This document shows, piece after piece, positions 35,058 to 43,211 of a stretch of DNA of 43,220 nucleotides. This DNA comes from Ramlibacter sp. Leaf400 (GTDB lineage Bacteria; Pseudomonadota; Gammaproteobacteria; Burkholderiales; Burkholderiaceae_C), in NCBI RefSeq assembly GCF_001424545.1, contig NZ_LMQL01000003.1:229558-272777 (forward strand). The letters are read 5' to 3'. The position numbers were made by a program, and so were the translations under genes. Under the pieces are notes generated by a model. That model did not search any database and was not told where the DNA came from. It worked only from the letters and a program-made list of their open reading frames with translations. The first letter of the stretch is position 1. Every line of letters begins with the position of its first letter.

Positions 35058-35729
35058 ATGCTAAGCCCCCCGGTCGCGGCCCCTGTCGGCCTTCGCCGCA
35101 TCCTGGTCACCGGTTTCGACCCGTTCGGCGGCCAGCCGATCAACCCCAGCTGGATCGCCGTCCAGGCCCTAGACGGGCTCGAGCTCGACGGCCACCTGGT
35201 GGTCGCTGCCCAGCTGCCCACCCAGTTCGGCCATTCGCTGCAGGCGCTGGATGAGCTGATCGCCGAGCACCGGCCCAGCCTGGTGGTGGCCACCGGCCAG
35301 GCCGGCGGGCGCTCGGCCATGTCGCTGGAGCGGGTGGCGATCAACGTCAACGATGCGCGCATCCCGGACAACCTGGGCAAGCAGCCGATCGACACGCGCG
35401 TCATCGAAGACGGGCCCGTGGGCTACTTCAGCACCCTGCCGATCAAGGCCATGCTCACCGCGATGCTGGCCGACGGCCTGCGCGCCGAGGTGTCGCAGAC
35501 CGCGGGCACCTTCGTGTGCAACCACGTCTTCTACGGCCTGATGCACAAGCTAGCCACCGATCCCTCGTGCGAAGGCACGCGCGGCGGGATGATCCACGTG
35601 CCCTGGCTGCCGCAGCAGGGCCATCCCTCGATGACGCCGGACCAGGTCTCGCGCGGGCTCGAGGTGGCGCTGCGCTGTGCCGTCCATACCCACCGCGACG
35701 TGCGGATACAGGCGGGTGCGCTGAACTGA
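35058..35729 (+). CDS. pcp: Pyroglutamyl-peptidase I
   Basis: 223 residues from ATG 35058 (the frame is open 20 codons earlier, across the ypfJ start). Signatures: [12 protein letters not shown] at the N-terminus, the Glu of [17 protein letters not shown], catalytic Cys in [14 protein letters not shown] and catalytic His in [11 protein letters not shown]. It removes N-terminal pyroglutamate from peptides in the cytoplasm. A TACAGT at 35046-35051 just ahead of the start suggests a promoter very close to the gene, divergent from ypfJ. Confidence 0.94.
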   Translation: MLSPPVAAPVGLRRILVTGFDPFGGQPINPSWIAVQALDGLELDGHLVVAAQLPTQFGHSLQALDELIAEHRPSLVVATGQAGGRSAMSLERVAINVNDARIPDNLGKQPIDTRVIEDGPVGYFSTLPIKAMLTAMLADGLRAEVSQTAGTFVCNHVFYGLMHKLATDPSCEGTRGGMIHVPWLPQQGHPSMTPDQVSRGLEVALRCAVHTHRDVRIQAGALN

Positions 35730-35756
35730 AAACGGCCCCCCGCCTAAAATCAGCGG

Positions 35757-36608
35757 GTGCCGATCACCAACGCCGACCTCCATTGCCACTCCGTGGTCTC
35801 CGACGGCACCCTGACGCCGGAGGCGCTGGCGGCACGGGCCGCCGCCAACGGCGTCGAGCTGTGGGCCCTGACCGACCATGACGAGATCGGCGGCCAGCAG
35901 CGGGCCGCGGCCGCCGCCCGCGAGAACGGGATGCGCTACCTCACCGGCACCGAGATCTCGGTCACCTTCGCCGGCGAGACGGTGCACATCGTGGGCCTGG
36001 GCTTCGATCCCGAGGATCCGCGCATGCTGCAAGGCCTCACCGCCACCCGCGGCGGCCGCGGCGCCCGGGCGATCGAGATGTCCGATCAGCTGGCCCAGGT
36101 GGGCATCCACGGCGCCTACGAGGGCGCCCTCAAGTACGTCGGCAACCCCGAGCTGATCTCGCGCACCCACTTCGCGCGCTACCTGGTCGAGGCCGGCATC
36201 TGCAAGGACACCTCCGAGGTGTTCCGCCGCTACCTCACCGACGGCAAGCCCGGCTTCGTGCCCCACCGCTGGGCCAGCCTCCGGGACGCGGTGCAGTGGA
36301 TCACGCAGACCGGCGGCGCGGCGGTGATCGCGCACCCGGCGCGCTACCGGTTCACGCCCACCGAGGAGTACGCGCTCTTCACCGAGTTCAAGGCGCACGG
36401 CGGCCAGGGCGTCGAGGTCGTGACGGGCAGCCACTCGGCGGCCGAAGCCGTGCGCTACGCCGACACGGCGCGCGAGTTCGGCCTGGCGGCCTCGCGCGGC
36501 AGCGACTTCCACAGCCCCGACGAGAGCCACACCGACCTGGGCAAGCTGCCCCCGCTGCCGGCCGACCTCACGCCCGTCTGGCAACTGCTGGCGGACCGCA
36601 TCCGGTGA
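35757..36608 (+). CDS. PHP-domain phosphatase (RNase AM / YciV type)
   Basis: 283 residues from GTG 35757. PHP metal motifs: DLHCHSVVSDG (7-17), LTDHD, TGTEIS, GNPELISRTHFARYL, VIAHPARY and SRGSDFHSPDE. The E. coli relative YciV/RNase AM is a 3',5'-nucleoside bisphosphate phosphatase that also trims RNA 5' ends; the same role is likely. A TAAAAT lies 9 bases ahead of the start and could be the -10. It overlaps the next gene (GTGA). Confidence 0.92.
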   Translation: MPITNADLHCHSVVSDGTLTPEALAARAAANGVELWALTDHDEIGGQQRAAAAARENGMRYLTGTEISVTFAGETVHIVGLGFDPEDPRMLQGLTATRGGRGARAIEMSDQLAQVGIHGAYEGALKYVGNPELISRTHFARYLVEAGICKDTSEVFRRYLTDGKPGFVPHRWASLRDAVQWITQTGGAAVIAHPARYRFTPTEEYALFTEFKAHGGQGVEVVTGSHSAAEAVRYADTAREFGLAASRGSDFHSPDESHTDLGKLPPLPADLTPVWQLLADRIR

Positions 36609-37531
36609 CCGCCCCGCCGCCGCCGCGGCCCCGCACGCCCCGCACCGAGCTGGCCGGCATCGCGCTGGTGCTGGGCGCCTGCGCCTCCTTCTCGGTGCTG
36701 GACACCACCACCAAGGGGGTGAGCCCCTACGTGCCGCTGCTGATGGCGCTGTGGTTCCGCTACGCCTTCCAGGCCATCGCCACCACCGCGGTGGTGCTGC
36801 CCTGGCGCGGCGTGGGCGTGCTGCGCACCCGGCACCTGCCCTTCCAGTGCCTGCGCGGCCTGCTGCTGATGGTCAGCAGCCTGCTGGCCTTCCTGAGCCT
36901 GCGCTACATGCCGGTGGGCGAGTTCACCGCCATCGTCATGATGGCGCCGCTGGCCGTCACGCTGCTGGCGGCCACCGTGCTCAAGGAGCGGGTCTCGGCG
37001 ATGCGCTGGGCCCTGGTGGCCGGCGGGTTCGCCGGCACGCTGGTGATCATCCGCCCCGGCGGCGAGAGCTTCAGCTGGGCCATGCTGCTGCCGCTCGGGT
37101 TGGTTGCCAGCAACGCCTGGTTCCAGGTGCTGACCAGCAAGCTGGCCCGCACCGAGGACCCCGTCACGATGCACCTGTACACCGGCTGGGTGGGCACGCT
37201 GCTCGCCTCCCTGGCGCTGCCCTTCGTCTGGACCCCGCTGGACAACGCCTGGCTGTGGGCCGGGTTGTGCCTGATGGGACTGATGGGCACCGTGGGACAT
37301 TTCATGCTCATCCTGGCCTTCCGCAACGCTTCGGCGTCGATCCTGACGCCCTACCTGTATTCGCAGATCGGCTTCGCCATGGTCGCCGGCTGGCTGGTCT
37401 TCGGCCACGTCCCGGACGGCTGGTCGCTGCTGGGCATGGCGCTGATCGCCGCCTGCGGCGCGGCCGGCGCCTGGCTGACGGTGCGCGAGTCGCGCGCCCC
37501 GGCGATGCAGCCCGAGACCGCGAAGGCCTGA
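36605..37531 (+). CDS. EamA/DMT-family transporter
   Basis: 308 residues from GTG 36605, overlapping the PHP stop by four bases. Two EamA halves with about ten membrane segments; typical stretches are GIALVLGACASFSVLDTTTK, RGLLLMVSSLLAFLSLRYMPVGEF and PYLYSQIGFAMVAGWLVFGHVPDGWSLLG. Substrate unknown; relatives export metabolites such as amino acids or purines. Confidence 0.9.
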   Translation: MTAPPPPRPRTPRTELAGIALVLGACASFSVLDTTTKGVSPYVPLLMALWFRYAFQAIATTAVVLPWRGVGVLRTRHLPFQCLRGLLLMVSSLLAFLSLRYMPVGEFTAIVMMAPLAVTLLAATVLKERVSAMRWALVAGGFAGTLVIIRPGGESFSWAMLLPLGLVASNAWFQVLTSKLARTEDPVTMHLYTGWVGTLLASLALPFVWTPLDNAWLWAGLCLMGLMGTVGHFMLILAFRNASASILTPYLYSQIGFAMVAGWLVFGHVPDGWSLLGMALIAACGAAGAWLTVRESRAPAMQPETAKA

Positions 37532-37534
37532 GCC

Positions 37535-38170
37535 ATGGCCCAGTACTTCGAGCTCCACCCCGACAACCCGCAGGTGCGCCTGCTCAAGCAGGCGGCGGCG
37601 CTGCTGGACCAGGGCGGCGTGCTGGCCGTCCCCACCGACTCCAGCTACGCCTTCGCCTGCCACCTGGACGACAAGGCCGCCGCCGACCGCCTGCGCCAGC
37701 TGCGCGGCGTGGACGAACGGCACCACCTGACGCTGCTGTGCCGCGACCTGAGCGAGCTGTCCAACTACGCCCGGGTCGACAACCGCCAGTACCGCCTGCT
37801 CAAGCTCGCGACGCCCGGGCCCTACACCTTCATCCTGGAGGCCACCCGCGAGGTGCCGCGCCGGGTGAGCCATCCGCAGCGCAAGACCATCGGGCTGCGC
37901 GTGCCGGAGCACACCGTCCTGCGCCAGCTGCTGGAGCTGCACGAGGAGCCGCTGCTGGCCACCACGCTGATCCCGCCGAACGAGACCGAACCCCTGAACG
38001 ACGCGCAGGAGATCCGCCGCCGCTGGCAATCGCAGCTGGCCGGCGTGATCGATGCCGGCGCCTGCCCGCAGGAGCCCACCACGGTGGTGGACCTCACGCC
38101 CATGGGCAACGGCGGCAACGCCGAGGTCACCCGGGTGGGGCGCGGCGACGCGGCCCGCCTGGGCCTGTGA
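37535..38170 (+). CDS. yciO: YciO-type Sua5/YrdC family protein
   Basis: 211 residues. YrdC fold: GGVLAVPTDSSYAFACHL at the N-terminal strand, LRGVDERHHLTLLCRDLSELSNYARVDN, TPGPYTFILEATREVPRRVSHPQRKTIGLRVPEH. The length and the 'RRVSHPQRKTIG' variant fit YciO rather than the essential TsaC/Sua5 threonylcarbamoyl-AMP synthase. It probably binds nucleotide or RNA, with weak synthase activity at most. It starts 3 bases after the EamA stop, in an operon conserved with PHP, M50 and trpS in this family of bacteria. Confidence 0.9.
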   Translation: MAQYFELHPDNPQVRLLKQAAALLDQGGVLAVPTDSSYAFACHLDDKAAADRLRQLRGVDERHHLTLLCRDLSELSNYARVDNRQYRLLKLATPGPYTFILEATREVPRRVSHPQRKTIGLRVPEHTVLRQLLELHEEPLLATTLIPPNETEPLNDAQEIRRRWQSQLAGVIDAGACPQEPTTVVDLTPMGNGGNAEVTRVGRGDAARLGL

Positions 38171-38220
38171 CCGGCGCTCCCGGGCACCCGAAGCCCCTCT
38201 GAGACAATCCCCGCCTGCCC

Positions 38221-38883
38221 ATGGAAAACGCCATCCAGACCGTCCTGATCTACGCATTGCCGGTCCTGTTCGCCATCACCATCCATGAAGCCGCGCACGG
38301 CTATGTCGCGCGCCACTTCGGGGACAACACCGCCTACATGCTGGGGCGGGTGACGCTCAACCCGATCAAGCACATCGACCCCATCGGCACCATCGCGATG
38401 CCGCTGCTGCTGTACTTCGCCACCTCGGGCGCCTTCCTGTTCGGCTACGCCAAGCCGGTGCCGGTGAACTTCGGACACCTGCGGCACCCGCGCCGTGATT
38501 CCATCCTGGTCGCCCTGGCCGGCCCGGCCTCCAACTTCGTCCAGGCGCTGATGTGGGCCATCGTGTTCACGGTGCTCGTGTCCATGGGCGTGGACGAGCG
38601 CTTCTTCCTGGAGATGGCCAAGGCCGGCGTGCTGGTCAATCTGGTGATGTGGGCCTTCAACCTGTTCCCGCTGCCGCCGCTGGACGGTGGCCGCGTCGTC
38701 ACCGGCCTGCTGCCCCCGCGCGCGGCCTGGACCTTCAGCCGGATCGAGCCCTACGGCTTCTTCATCGTGCTGGGCCTGGTGGTCGCCGGCGTGGTCGGCA
38801 CGGTGTGGCTGCGCCCGCTGATCTCCTGGGGCTACTCGGTCCTGGGCCTGCTGCTGACGCCGCTGAACGCCCTGCTCTCCTGA
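38221..38883 (+). CDS. Site-2 protease family zinc metalloprotease (M50)
   Basis: 220 residues, polytopic. Zinc motif in the first membrane region, ITIHEAAHGYVARHFGD, and the second metal ligand in NLFPLPPLDGGRVVTGLL. Five to six membrane segments. It cleaves membrane-embedded or membrane-near peptides; targets unknown. No PDZ domain, as in the compact Rv/YwhC-like group. It ends 6 bases before trpS. Confidence 0.92.
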   Translation: MENAIQTVLIYALPVLFAITIHEAAHGYVARHFGDNTAYMLGRVTLNPIKHIDPIGTIAMPLLLYFATSGAFLFGYAKPVPVNFGHLRHPRRDSILVALAGPASNFVQALMWAIVFTVLVSMGVDERFFLEMAKAGVLVNLVMWAFNLFPLPPLDGGRVVTGLLPPRAAWTFSRIEPYGFFIVLGLVVAGVVGTVWLRPLISWGYSVLGLLLTPLNALLS

Positions 38884-38889
38884 TCTTCC

Positions 38890-40179
38890 ATGAACGCTCC
38901 CGTCGTCCGCTACCTCACCGGCATCACCACCACCGGCACGCCCCACCTGGGCAACTACGTGGGCGCCATCCGGCCCACCGTGCAGGCCAGCCGCCGGCCC
39001 GGCACCCAGAACTTCTACTTCCTGGCCGACTACCACGCGCTGATCAAGTGCGACGAGCCGGCGCGCATCCAGCGCTCCACGCTGGAGATCGCCGCCTGCT
39101 GGCTGGCCGCGGGCCTGGACCCCGAGCAGGTCTACTTCTACCGCCAGTCCGACATCCCCGAGATCCCCGAACTGACCTGGTTCCTCACCTGCGTCACCGG
39201 CAAGGGCCTGCTCAACCGCGCCCATGCCTACAAGGCGCAGGTGGACAAGAACGCCGCGGCGAACGTGGACCCCGACACCGACGTCACCGCGGGCCTTTTC
39301 ATGTACCCGGTGCTGATGGCCGCCGACATCGTGCTGTTCAACGCGCACAAGGTGCCGGTGGGCCGCGACCAGGTGCAGCACCTGGAGATGGCGCGTGACA
39401 TGGCCTCCAGCTTCAACCACCTCTACGGCGAGCACTTCACCCTGCCCGAGGCGCAGGTCGACGAGACGGTGGCCACCTTGCCCGGCCTGGACGGCCGCAA
39501 GATGAGCAAGAGCTACGACAACGTCATCGCCCTGTTCGGCCCGCGCGAGCAGATGCGCAAGCAGATCTTCTCCATCGTCACCGACTCGCGCGCGCCCGGC
39601 GAGCCCAAGGCGGTGGAAGGCTCGGCCCTGTTCCAGGTCTACCAGGCCTTCGCCGACGAGGCCGAGACCGCGGCGCTGCGCAAGGCCTATGCCGAGGGCA
39701 TCGCCTGGGCCGACGCCAAGCAGCTGCTGTTCGAGCGCATCGACCGCGAGATCGCGCCCATGCGCCAGCGCTACGAGGAACTGGTGAACGATCCGGCGCA
39801 GCTCGAACGCATCCTCAAGGGGGGGGCCGACAAGGCGCGCGCCATCGCCACGCCCTTCCTGGGCCGGCTGCGCCACGCCGTGGGCCTTCGCAACCTGGCC
39901 GCGCAGCCGCAGTCGACCGCCAAGGCCAAGGCGAAGACCGCGCTGCCCTCCTTCAAGCAGTACCGCGAAGCCGACGGCCGCCACTACTTCAAGTTCGTCG
40001 ACGCCGGCGGCGCGCTGCTGCTGCAAAGCGTGGGCTTCGATTCGCCCCAGGACGCCGGCCGCGCCGTGGCCCGCCTCAAGCAGGAGGGCCTTGCGGCCGC
40101 GTCCGGCGCCGCGGCCCCGGCCAAGGGCGTAAGCCCGGCCCAGGTGCAGGCCGCGCTGGCGCAGCTGGCCGCCGGCTGA
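38890..40179 (+). CDS. trpS: Tryptophanyl-tRNA synthetase with DUF1508-like C-terminal tail
   Basis: 429 residues. Class I synthetase: GTPHLGNYVGAI as the HIGH-type motif, KMSKS at about 204-208. The catalytic and anticodon parts end near residue 335, about the full length of most bacterial TrpS. The extra 90 or so residues hold an Ala/Lys linker and a small domain (FKQYREADGRHYFKFVDAGGALLLQSVGF, then ARLKQEG) that resembles DUF1508/YegP, followed by an Ala-rich helix. The tail may bind nucleic acid. I believe such longer TrpS forms occur in Comamonadaceae. Confidence 0.95.
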   Translation: MNAPVVRYLTGITTTGTPHLGNYVGAIRPTVQASRRPGTQNFYFLADYHALIKCDEPARIQRSTLEIAACWLAAGLDPEQVYFYRQSDIPEIPELTWFLTCVTGKGLLNRAHAYKAQVDKNAAANVDPDTDVTAGLFMYPVLMAADIVLFNAHKVPVGRDQVQHLEMARDMASSFNHLYGEHFTLPEAQVDETVATLPGLDGRKMSKSYDNVIALFGPREQMRKQIFSIVTDSRAPGEPKAVEGSALFQVYQAFADEAETAALRKAYAEGIAWADAKQLLFERIDREIAPMRQRYEELVNDPAQLERILKGGADKARAIATPFLGRLRHAVGLRNLAAQPQSTAKAKAKTALPSFKQYREADGRHYFKFVDAGGALLLQSVGFDSPQDAGRAVARLKQEGLAAASGAAAPAKGVSPAQVQAALAQLAAG

Positions 40180-40214
40180 GTTGGCATGCTAATGGCGGTA
40201 TCCTTGCGTTCGCG

Positions 40215-40829
40215 ATGAAGCCCAACCCGAATCCCTCCACTCTCTACGTGATCGACGACCACCCGCTGATGCGCGAGGCGGTGGTGATGCTGCTGCGGCG
40301 GCTGCGCCCCGGCGCGCACGTGATCGAGCTCGATCGCATCGGCGGCATGGAATCTGCGGTCAAGCAGCACGGCTTCCCCGACCTGATCTGCCTGGACCTG
40401 AAGCTGCCCGACACCACCGGCACCTCGGGCGTGCACGAGATGAAGAACCGCTTCCCGCAAGCGCCCCTGGCCGTGCTGTCGGCCTCGCCGGCCGCCGACG
40501 CGGAGGAGGCCTGCATCGAGGCGGGCGCCGACATCTACATCGAGAAATCCTCCGGCGCGCAGGAGATCGGCAACGCGCTGCGCGCGCTGCTCACCACCGA
40601 CGGCAGCTTCGAGGAGCTGGCGCCCACCGACAACAAGCTGTCCAAGCGCCAGAAGCAGCTGATCGTGATGCTCGACCGCGGCCTGTCCAACCGCGAGATC
40701 GCCGACGAGCTGGGCATCAGCGAGCACACGGTCAAGGTGCACCTGTGGCGACTGTTCCGCCGGCTGGGCGTCAAGAGCCGCACCCAGACCATTCACTACG
40801 CCCGCACGCACGGGCTCCTGGGTTCCTGA
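40215..40829 (+). CDS. NarL/FixJ-type response regulator (LuxR HTH)
   Basis: 204 residues. Receiver domain: acidic pair in VIDDHPLMREAVVMLL, phospho-acceptor Asp in DLICLDLKLPDTTG, Ser/Lys switch positions in AVLSASP and YIEKSS. C-terminal LuxR helix-turn-helix: LSKRQKQLIVMLDRGLSNREIADELGISEHTVKVHLWRLFRRLGV. It is convergent with the histidine kinase gene 36 bases away and is its likely partner. Targets not visible. Confidence 0.93.
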   Translation: MKPNPNPSTLYVIDDHPLMREAVVMLLRRLRPGAHVIELDRIGGMESAVKQHGFPDLICLDLKLPDTTGTSGVHEMKNRFPQAPLAVLSASPAADAEEACIEAGADIYIEKSSGAQEIGNALRALLTTDGSFEELAPTDNKLSKRQKQLIVMLDRGLSNREIADELGISEHTVKVHLWRLFRRLGVKSRTQTIHYARTHGLLGS

Positions 40830-40865
40830 GCGACTGACGCGCGCCGCGCTGCAGGGCGCAGCGCG

Positions 40866-42326
40866 TCAGCGCAGCGAGGCCGCCTCGCCTACGGGCACGG
40901 CAGCCGGCAGCTTGGCCGCATCGCCGCGGATGCGGTCGATCGTCGAGGCCGCGCGCTGCGCCAGCAGGGGATCGGTGGGGTTCACGCGCAGGCGGAACAT
41001 CGACCCCCGCCCCGGCCGCGAGGCCAGCTCCAGCGGATGCCCCAGGATGTTGGACAGGCGGCCGACGATGTACAGCCCCAGCCCGAAGCCGTCCTCCGTG
41101 CCCATGTGGCTGGGCACCTTGTAGAACTCCCGGAAGATCTCGCGCTGGTAGGCCGGCGCGATACCCACGCCGGTGTCCCACACCTCGATGCGCGGCCCGC
41201 TGCGCCCGCCGCGCCCGGCCACCAGCACGCCGCCGCGTTCGGTGTACTTCACCGCGTTGGAGATCAGGTTGCCCACGATGCGCTGCAGCAGGATGGGGTC
41301 CGACGTCACCGTGCCCGGCACCGCATGCACGCGGAACTGCAGGCCCTTGGCCTCGGCCAGCGGCCGGTACTGCAGCTCCAGGTCGTGCAGCAGCTTGTCC
41401 AGGCGCAGCTCCTCGATGTTCAGCTTGATCTTCCCGGAGTCCAGCCGCACCAGGTCGAACAGCGAATCGAACAGCGCGTTGACCGCCTTGGTCGACTCCA
41501 CGATCTTGGGCGCGATGTCGTGCACCAGCTCCGGCTCGCTGCCCAGCCAGTCGGCGTACAGGCCCAGCGCGTGCACCGGCTGGCGGATGTCGTGCGCGGC
41601 GCTCGCGAGGAACCGGTTCTTGATCTCCACCGCGTCCAGCGCGGCCTGAGTCTGGCGAGTCAGCGATTCGATCAGCTGCCGGTTGCTGTACTGCAGCTCG
41701 AAGTTCTTGCGGTGCGTGACGTGCAGGCGCAGGCCCGCCTGGCGCAGCACCTGCCAGAACGTCAGCAGCAGCAGCACCATCCACCAGTGGTAGAGCGGCC
41801 CGCGCCCGCCCAGGTCCACGCCCATGCGCCAGGCCATGACGGCCAGCGCGGTCAGCGCCAGCGCGTCCAGGTAGCGGCGCATGGTCGGCAGGTGGCTGGA
41901 CAGGCTGTTGATCGAGAACATCGCCATGCCGGCCAGGATCAGCCAGCAGATGAACTGGTCGGCCAGCGGCGCGCGGTCGAAGAAGAGGACCGTGGTGAGG
42001 GCCCAGCAGGCGGCGCTCAGCGGCCAGATGAAGCCGTGCCGGCGCAGGAAAGCCAGGTGCTCCGCCGCGCCGGCCTGGGCCACCTCGCGGCCGTAGCACC
42101 GGATCACCCGCGCCCGCTCCGCCGCCACCACCGCCGTGGCGACCGCCCACACCCACAGCATGGTGCGCGATGCGTCGCTCCACAGCACGCCCAGGAACAC
42201 CGGGATCAGCATCAGGCCGAGCAGCTGCGTGTTGCGCTGCGTGCGCATCAGGTTGCGCACCAGTTCGCCCTGCACCCACTGGGCTTCGGCGGGGGTGTCG
42301 ATGGGGGGCTTGGTGTCGGGCTTCAC
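40866..42326 (-). CDS. Membrane sensor histidine kinase
   Basis: 486 residues from GTG 42326; the frame is open further, but into the dispersed repeat, so the longer start is rejected. Six or so membrane segments (about 35-195: LLGLMLIPVFLGVLW, MLWVWAVATAVVA, ALALTALAVMAW, WWMVLLLLTFW) without a large periplasmic domain. Then the HisKA H-box FLASAAHDIRQPVHALG, N-box LISNAVKYT, G1 DTGVGIAP and G2 GFGLGLYIV. No attached receiver. Upstream of it begins the repeat-rich end of the window. Confidence 0.92.
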   Translation of the reverse strand: MKPDTKPPIDTPAEAQWVQGELVRNLMRTQRNTQLLGLMLIPVFLGVLWSDASRTMLWVWAVATAVVAAERARVIRCYGREVAQAGAAEHLAFLRRHGFIWPLSAACWALTTVLFFDRAPLADQFICWLILAGMAMFSINSLSSHLPTMRRYLDALALTALAVMAWRMGVDLGGRGPLYHWWMVLLLLTFWQVLRQAGLRLHVTHRKNFELQYSNRQLIESLTRQTQAALDAVEIKNRFLASAAHDIRQPVHALGLYADWLGSEPELVHDIAPKIVESTKAVNALFDSLFDLVRLDSGKIKLNIEELRLDKLLHDLELQYRPLAEAKGLQFRVHAVPGTVTSDPILLQRIVGNLISNAVKYTERGGVLVAGRGGRSGPRIEVWDTGVGIAPAYQREIFREFYKVPSHMGTEDGFGLGLYIVGRLSNILGHPLELASRPGRGSMFRLRVNPTDPLLAQRAASTIDRIRGDAAKLPAAVPVGEAASLR

Positions 42327-42377
42327 GGGGGTGATTGTCGCGGAGTGGGGTCGGATGCTGGGCGATCTTGAGCAGCG

Positions 42378-42538
42378 CGCCCGCGCGGCAGGCGGGGCCT
42401 GGCCCGGGCTCATGGTGGGCCGGTTTGCTCGCTGCACTCGCGAACTCGCAGGGCATTCCGCGGCCCGGCCTGCGCGGCAGAACTCACTGCGCGCTGCTTT
42501 GCAGCGCTGCGTTCAGACAGCTGCCGCGAGTCAGTTGT
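42378..42538 (-). repeat. Dispersed structured repeat, copy 2 (inverted)
   Basis: Read on the minus strand this matches 1-160 over its whole length, with the same block order: TGACTCGCGGCAGCTGTCTG, CAGTGAGTTCTGCCGCGCAG, GGCCGGGCCGCGGAATGCCC, CCCACCATGAGCCCGGG, GCCTGCCGCG. It lies upstream of the histidine kinase gene. With copy 1 it puts inverted copies at the two ends of the window. Confidence 0.75.
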
Positions 42539-42549
42539 TCATTTCAAGC

Positions 42550-42636
42550 TCGCCTGCGGCTCGCAACGGCCGGGCCGCGGAAAGCCCGGCTCGTCCCACA
42601 AATCGCCCGGGCCAGGCACCGCCTGCCGCGTGGGAG
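42550..42636 (+). repeat. Dispersed structured repeat, partial copy 4
   Basis: Holds the central and 3' blocks of the element (CGGCCGGGCCGCGGAA, CGCCCGGGCCAGGCACCGCC, TGCCGCG) in plus orientation. It sits head-to-head with copy 2, 12 bases away, so the pair is a degenerate large palindrome. Confidence 0.6.
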
Positions 42637-42682
42637 CAGGGTGCGGGTGATAGCAGGAAATCCCCTTCGCCCCGCTGCTCGT

Positions 42683-42788
42683 CTCGCCACTGCCTTGCCC
42701 CCTCGCCACTGCCTTGCCCCCTCGCCACCGCCACCGCCACCGCCACCGCCATCGCCATCGCCATCGCCATCGCCATCGCCATCGCCAG
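42683..42788. repeat. Tandem repeats: 19-mer pair and CGCCAC/CGCCAT hexamer run
   Basis: Two perfect 19-base units (CTCGCCACTGCCTTGCCCC; 42683-42701 and 42702-42720) run into a CCACCG array and then six CCATCG units up to about 42788. The hexamer run would encode alternating Ala-Ile/Ala-Thr if translated, but no gene is supported here. Slippage-prone simple sequence. Confidence 0.85.
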
Positions 42789-42789
42789 C

Positions 42790-42874
42790 GTCATCCCCGC
42801 GAAGGCGGGGATCCAGGGCTTCCGGCAGTCCGCTGAAGGCGGACGCACTGGATTCCCGCCTTCGCGGGAATGAC
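42790..42874. repeat. Inverted repeat GTCATCCCCGCGAAGGCGGG type
   Basis: A 27-base arm (42790-42816) and its near-perfect complement (42848-42874, reading CTGGATTCCCGCC...GGGAATGAC) around a 31-base centre. Each arm is itself a small hairpin. This palindromic intergenic element, with 'GTCATTCCCGCGAAGGCGGG' ends, is widespread in proteobacterial genomes. Confidence 0.85.
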
Positions 42875-43044
42875 GAGAGGGGCGGGGAATCGCGAGCGCG
42901 CGCGCGGCGAGAGTCTGGCCCTACCCAGCAAGCCACCACTGCCTCCAGCGGCAGGGGGTCCCCGGCGGGGGGCGATTTCTGTGCCGAGCGTCGCGCAGTG
43001 GTGCGGGCCCTGCGAGCCCGCGCAAAGCGGGCGCAGCTCGTCGA

Positions 43045-43103
43045 TCAACCACTGACTCGCGGAAACTGTCTGAACGGAGCGGTGCGCAGCAGCGCGCAGT
43101 GAG
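43045..43103 (+). repeat. Dispersed structured repeat, copy 3 (5' part)
   Basis: Matches the first 60 bases of the window (TCAACCACTGACTCGCGG, CTGTCTGAACGGAGC, GCGCAGTGAG) and then stops matching. The interval 42327-43220 as a whole has no supported protein gene; it is made of this repeat family, simple sequence and palindromes. Confidence 0.75.
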
Positions 43104-43204
43104 ATGGCATGGACGCCTCCCGTCTTCGGCGCCGGTGCGACGAGGGGGGCCTCGCATCTGACGGCATCGAGTGCCAAAGTGGAATTCTGTTCGACCCACT
43201 TGCG

Positions 43205-43211
43205 AAGGAGG
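43205..43211 (+). promoter_or_regulatory. Strong ribosome-binding site at the window edge
   Basis: AAGGAGG, then eight bases, then the final A of the window. If the next bases are TG, a gene starts at 43220 and runs out of the window. The site follows a partly self-complementary stretch (GAGGGGGGCCTCGC at 43141-43154 with GCGAAGGAGGCCCCC at 43202-43216), which could fold over the site. Confidence 0.4.

Noticed and set aside
42326..42437. Longer N-terminus of the histidine kinase
   Set aside because: It would read into the dispersed repeat and give a Pro/Ala/Arg-rich leader. GTG 42326 is followed by a natural protein start.
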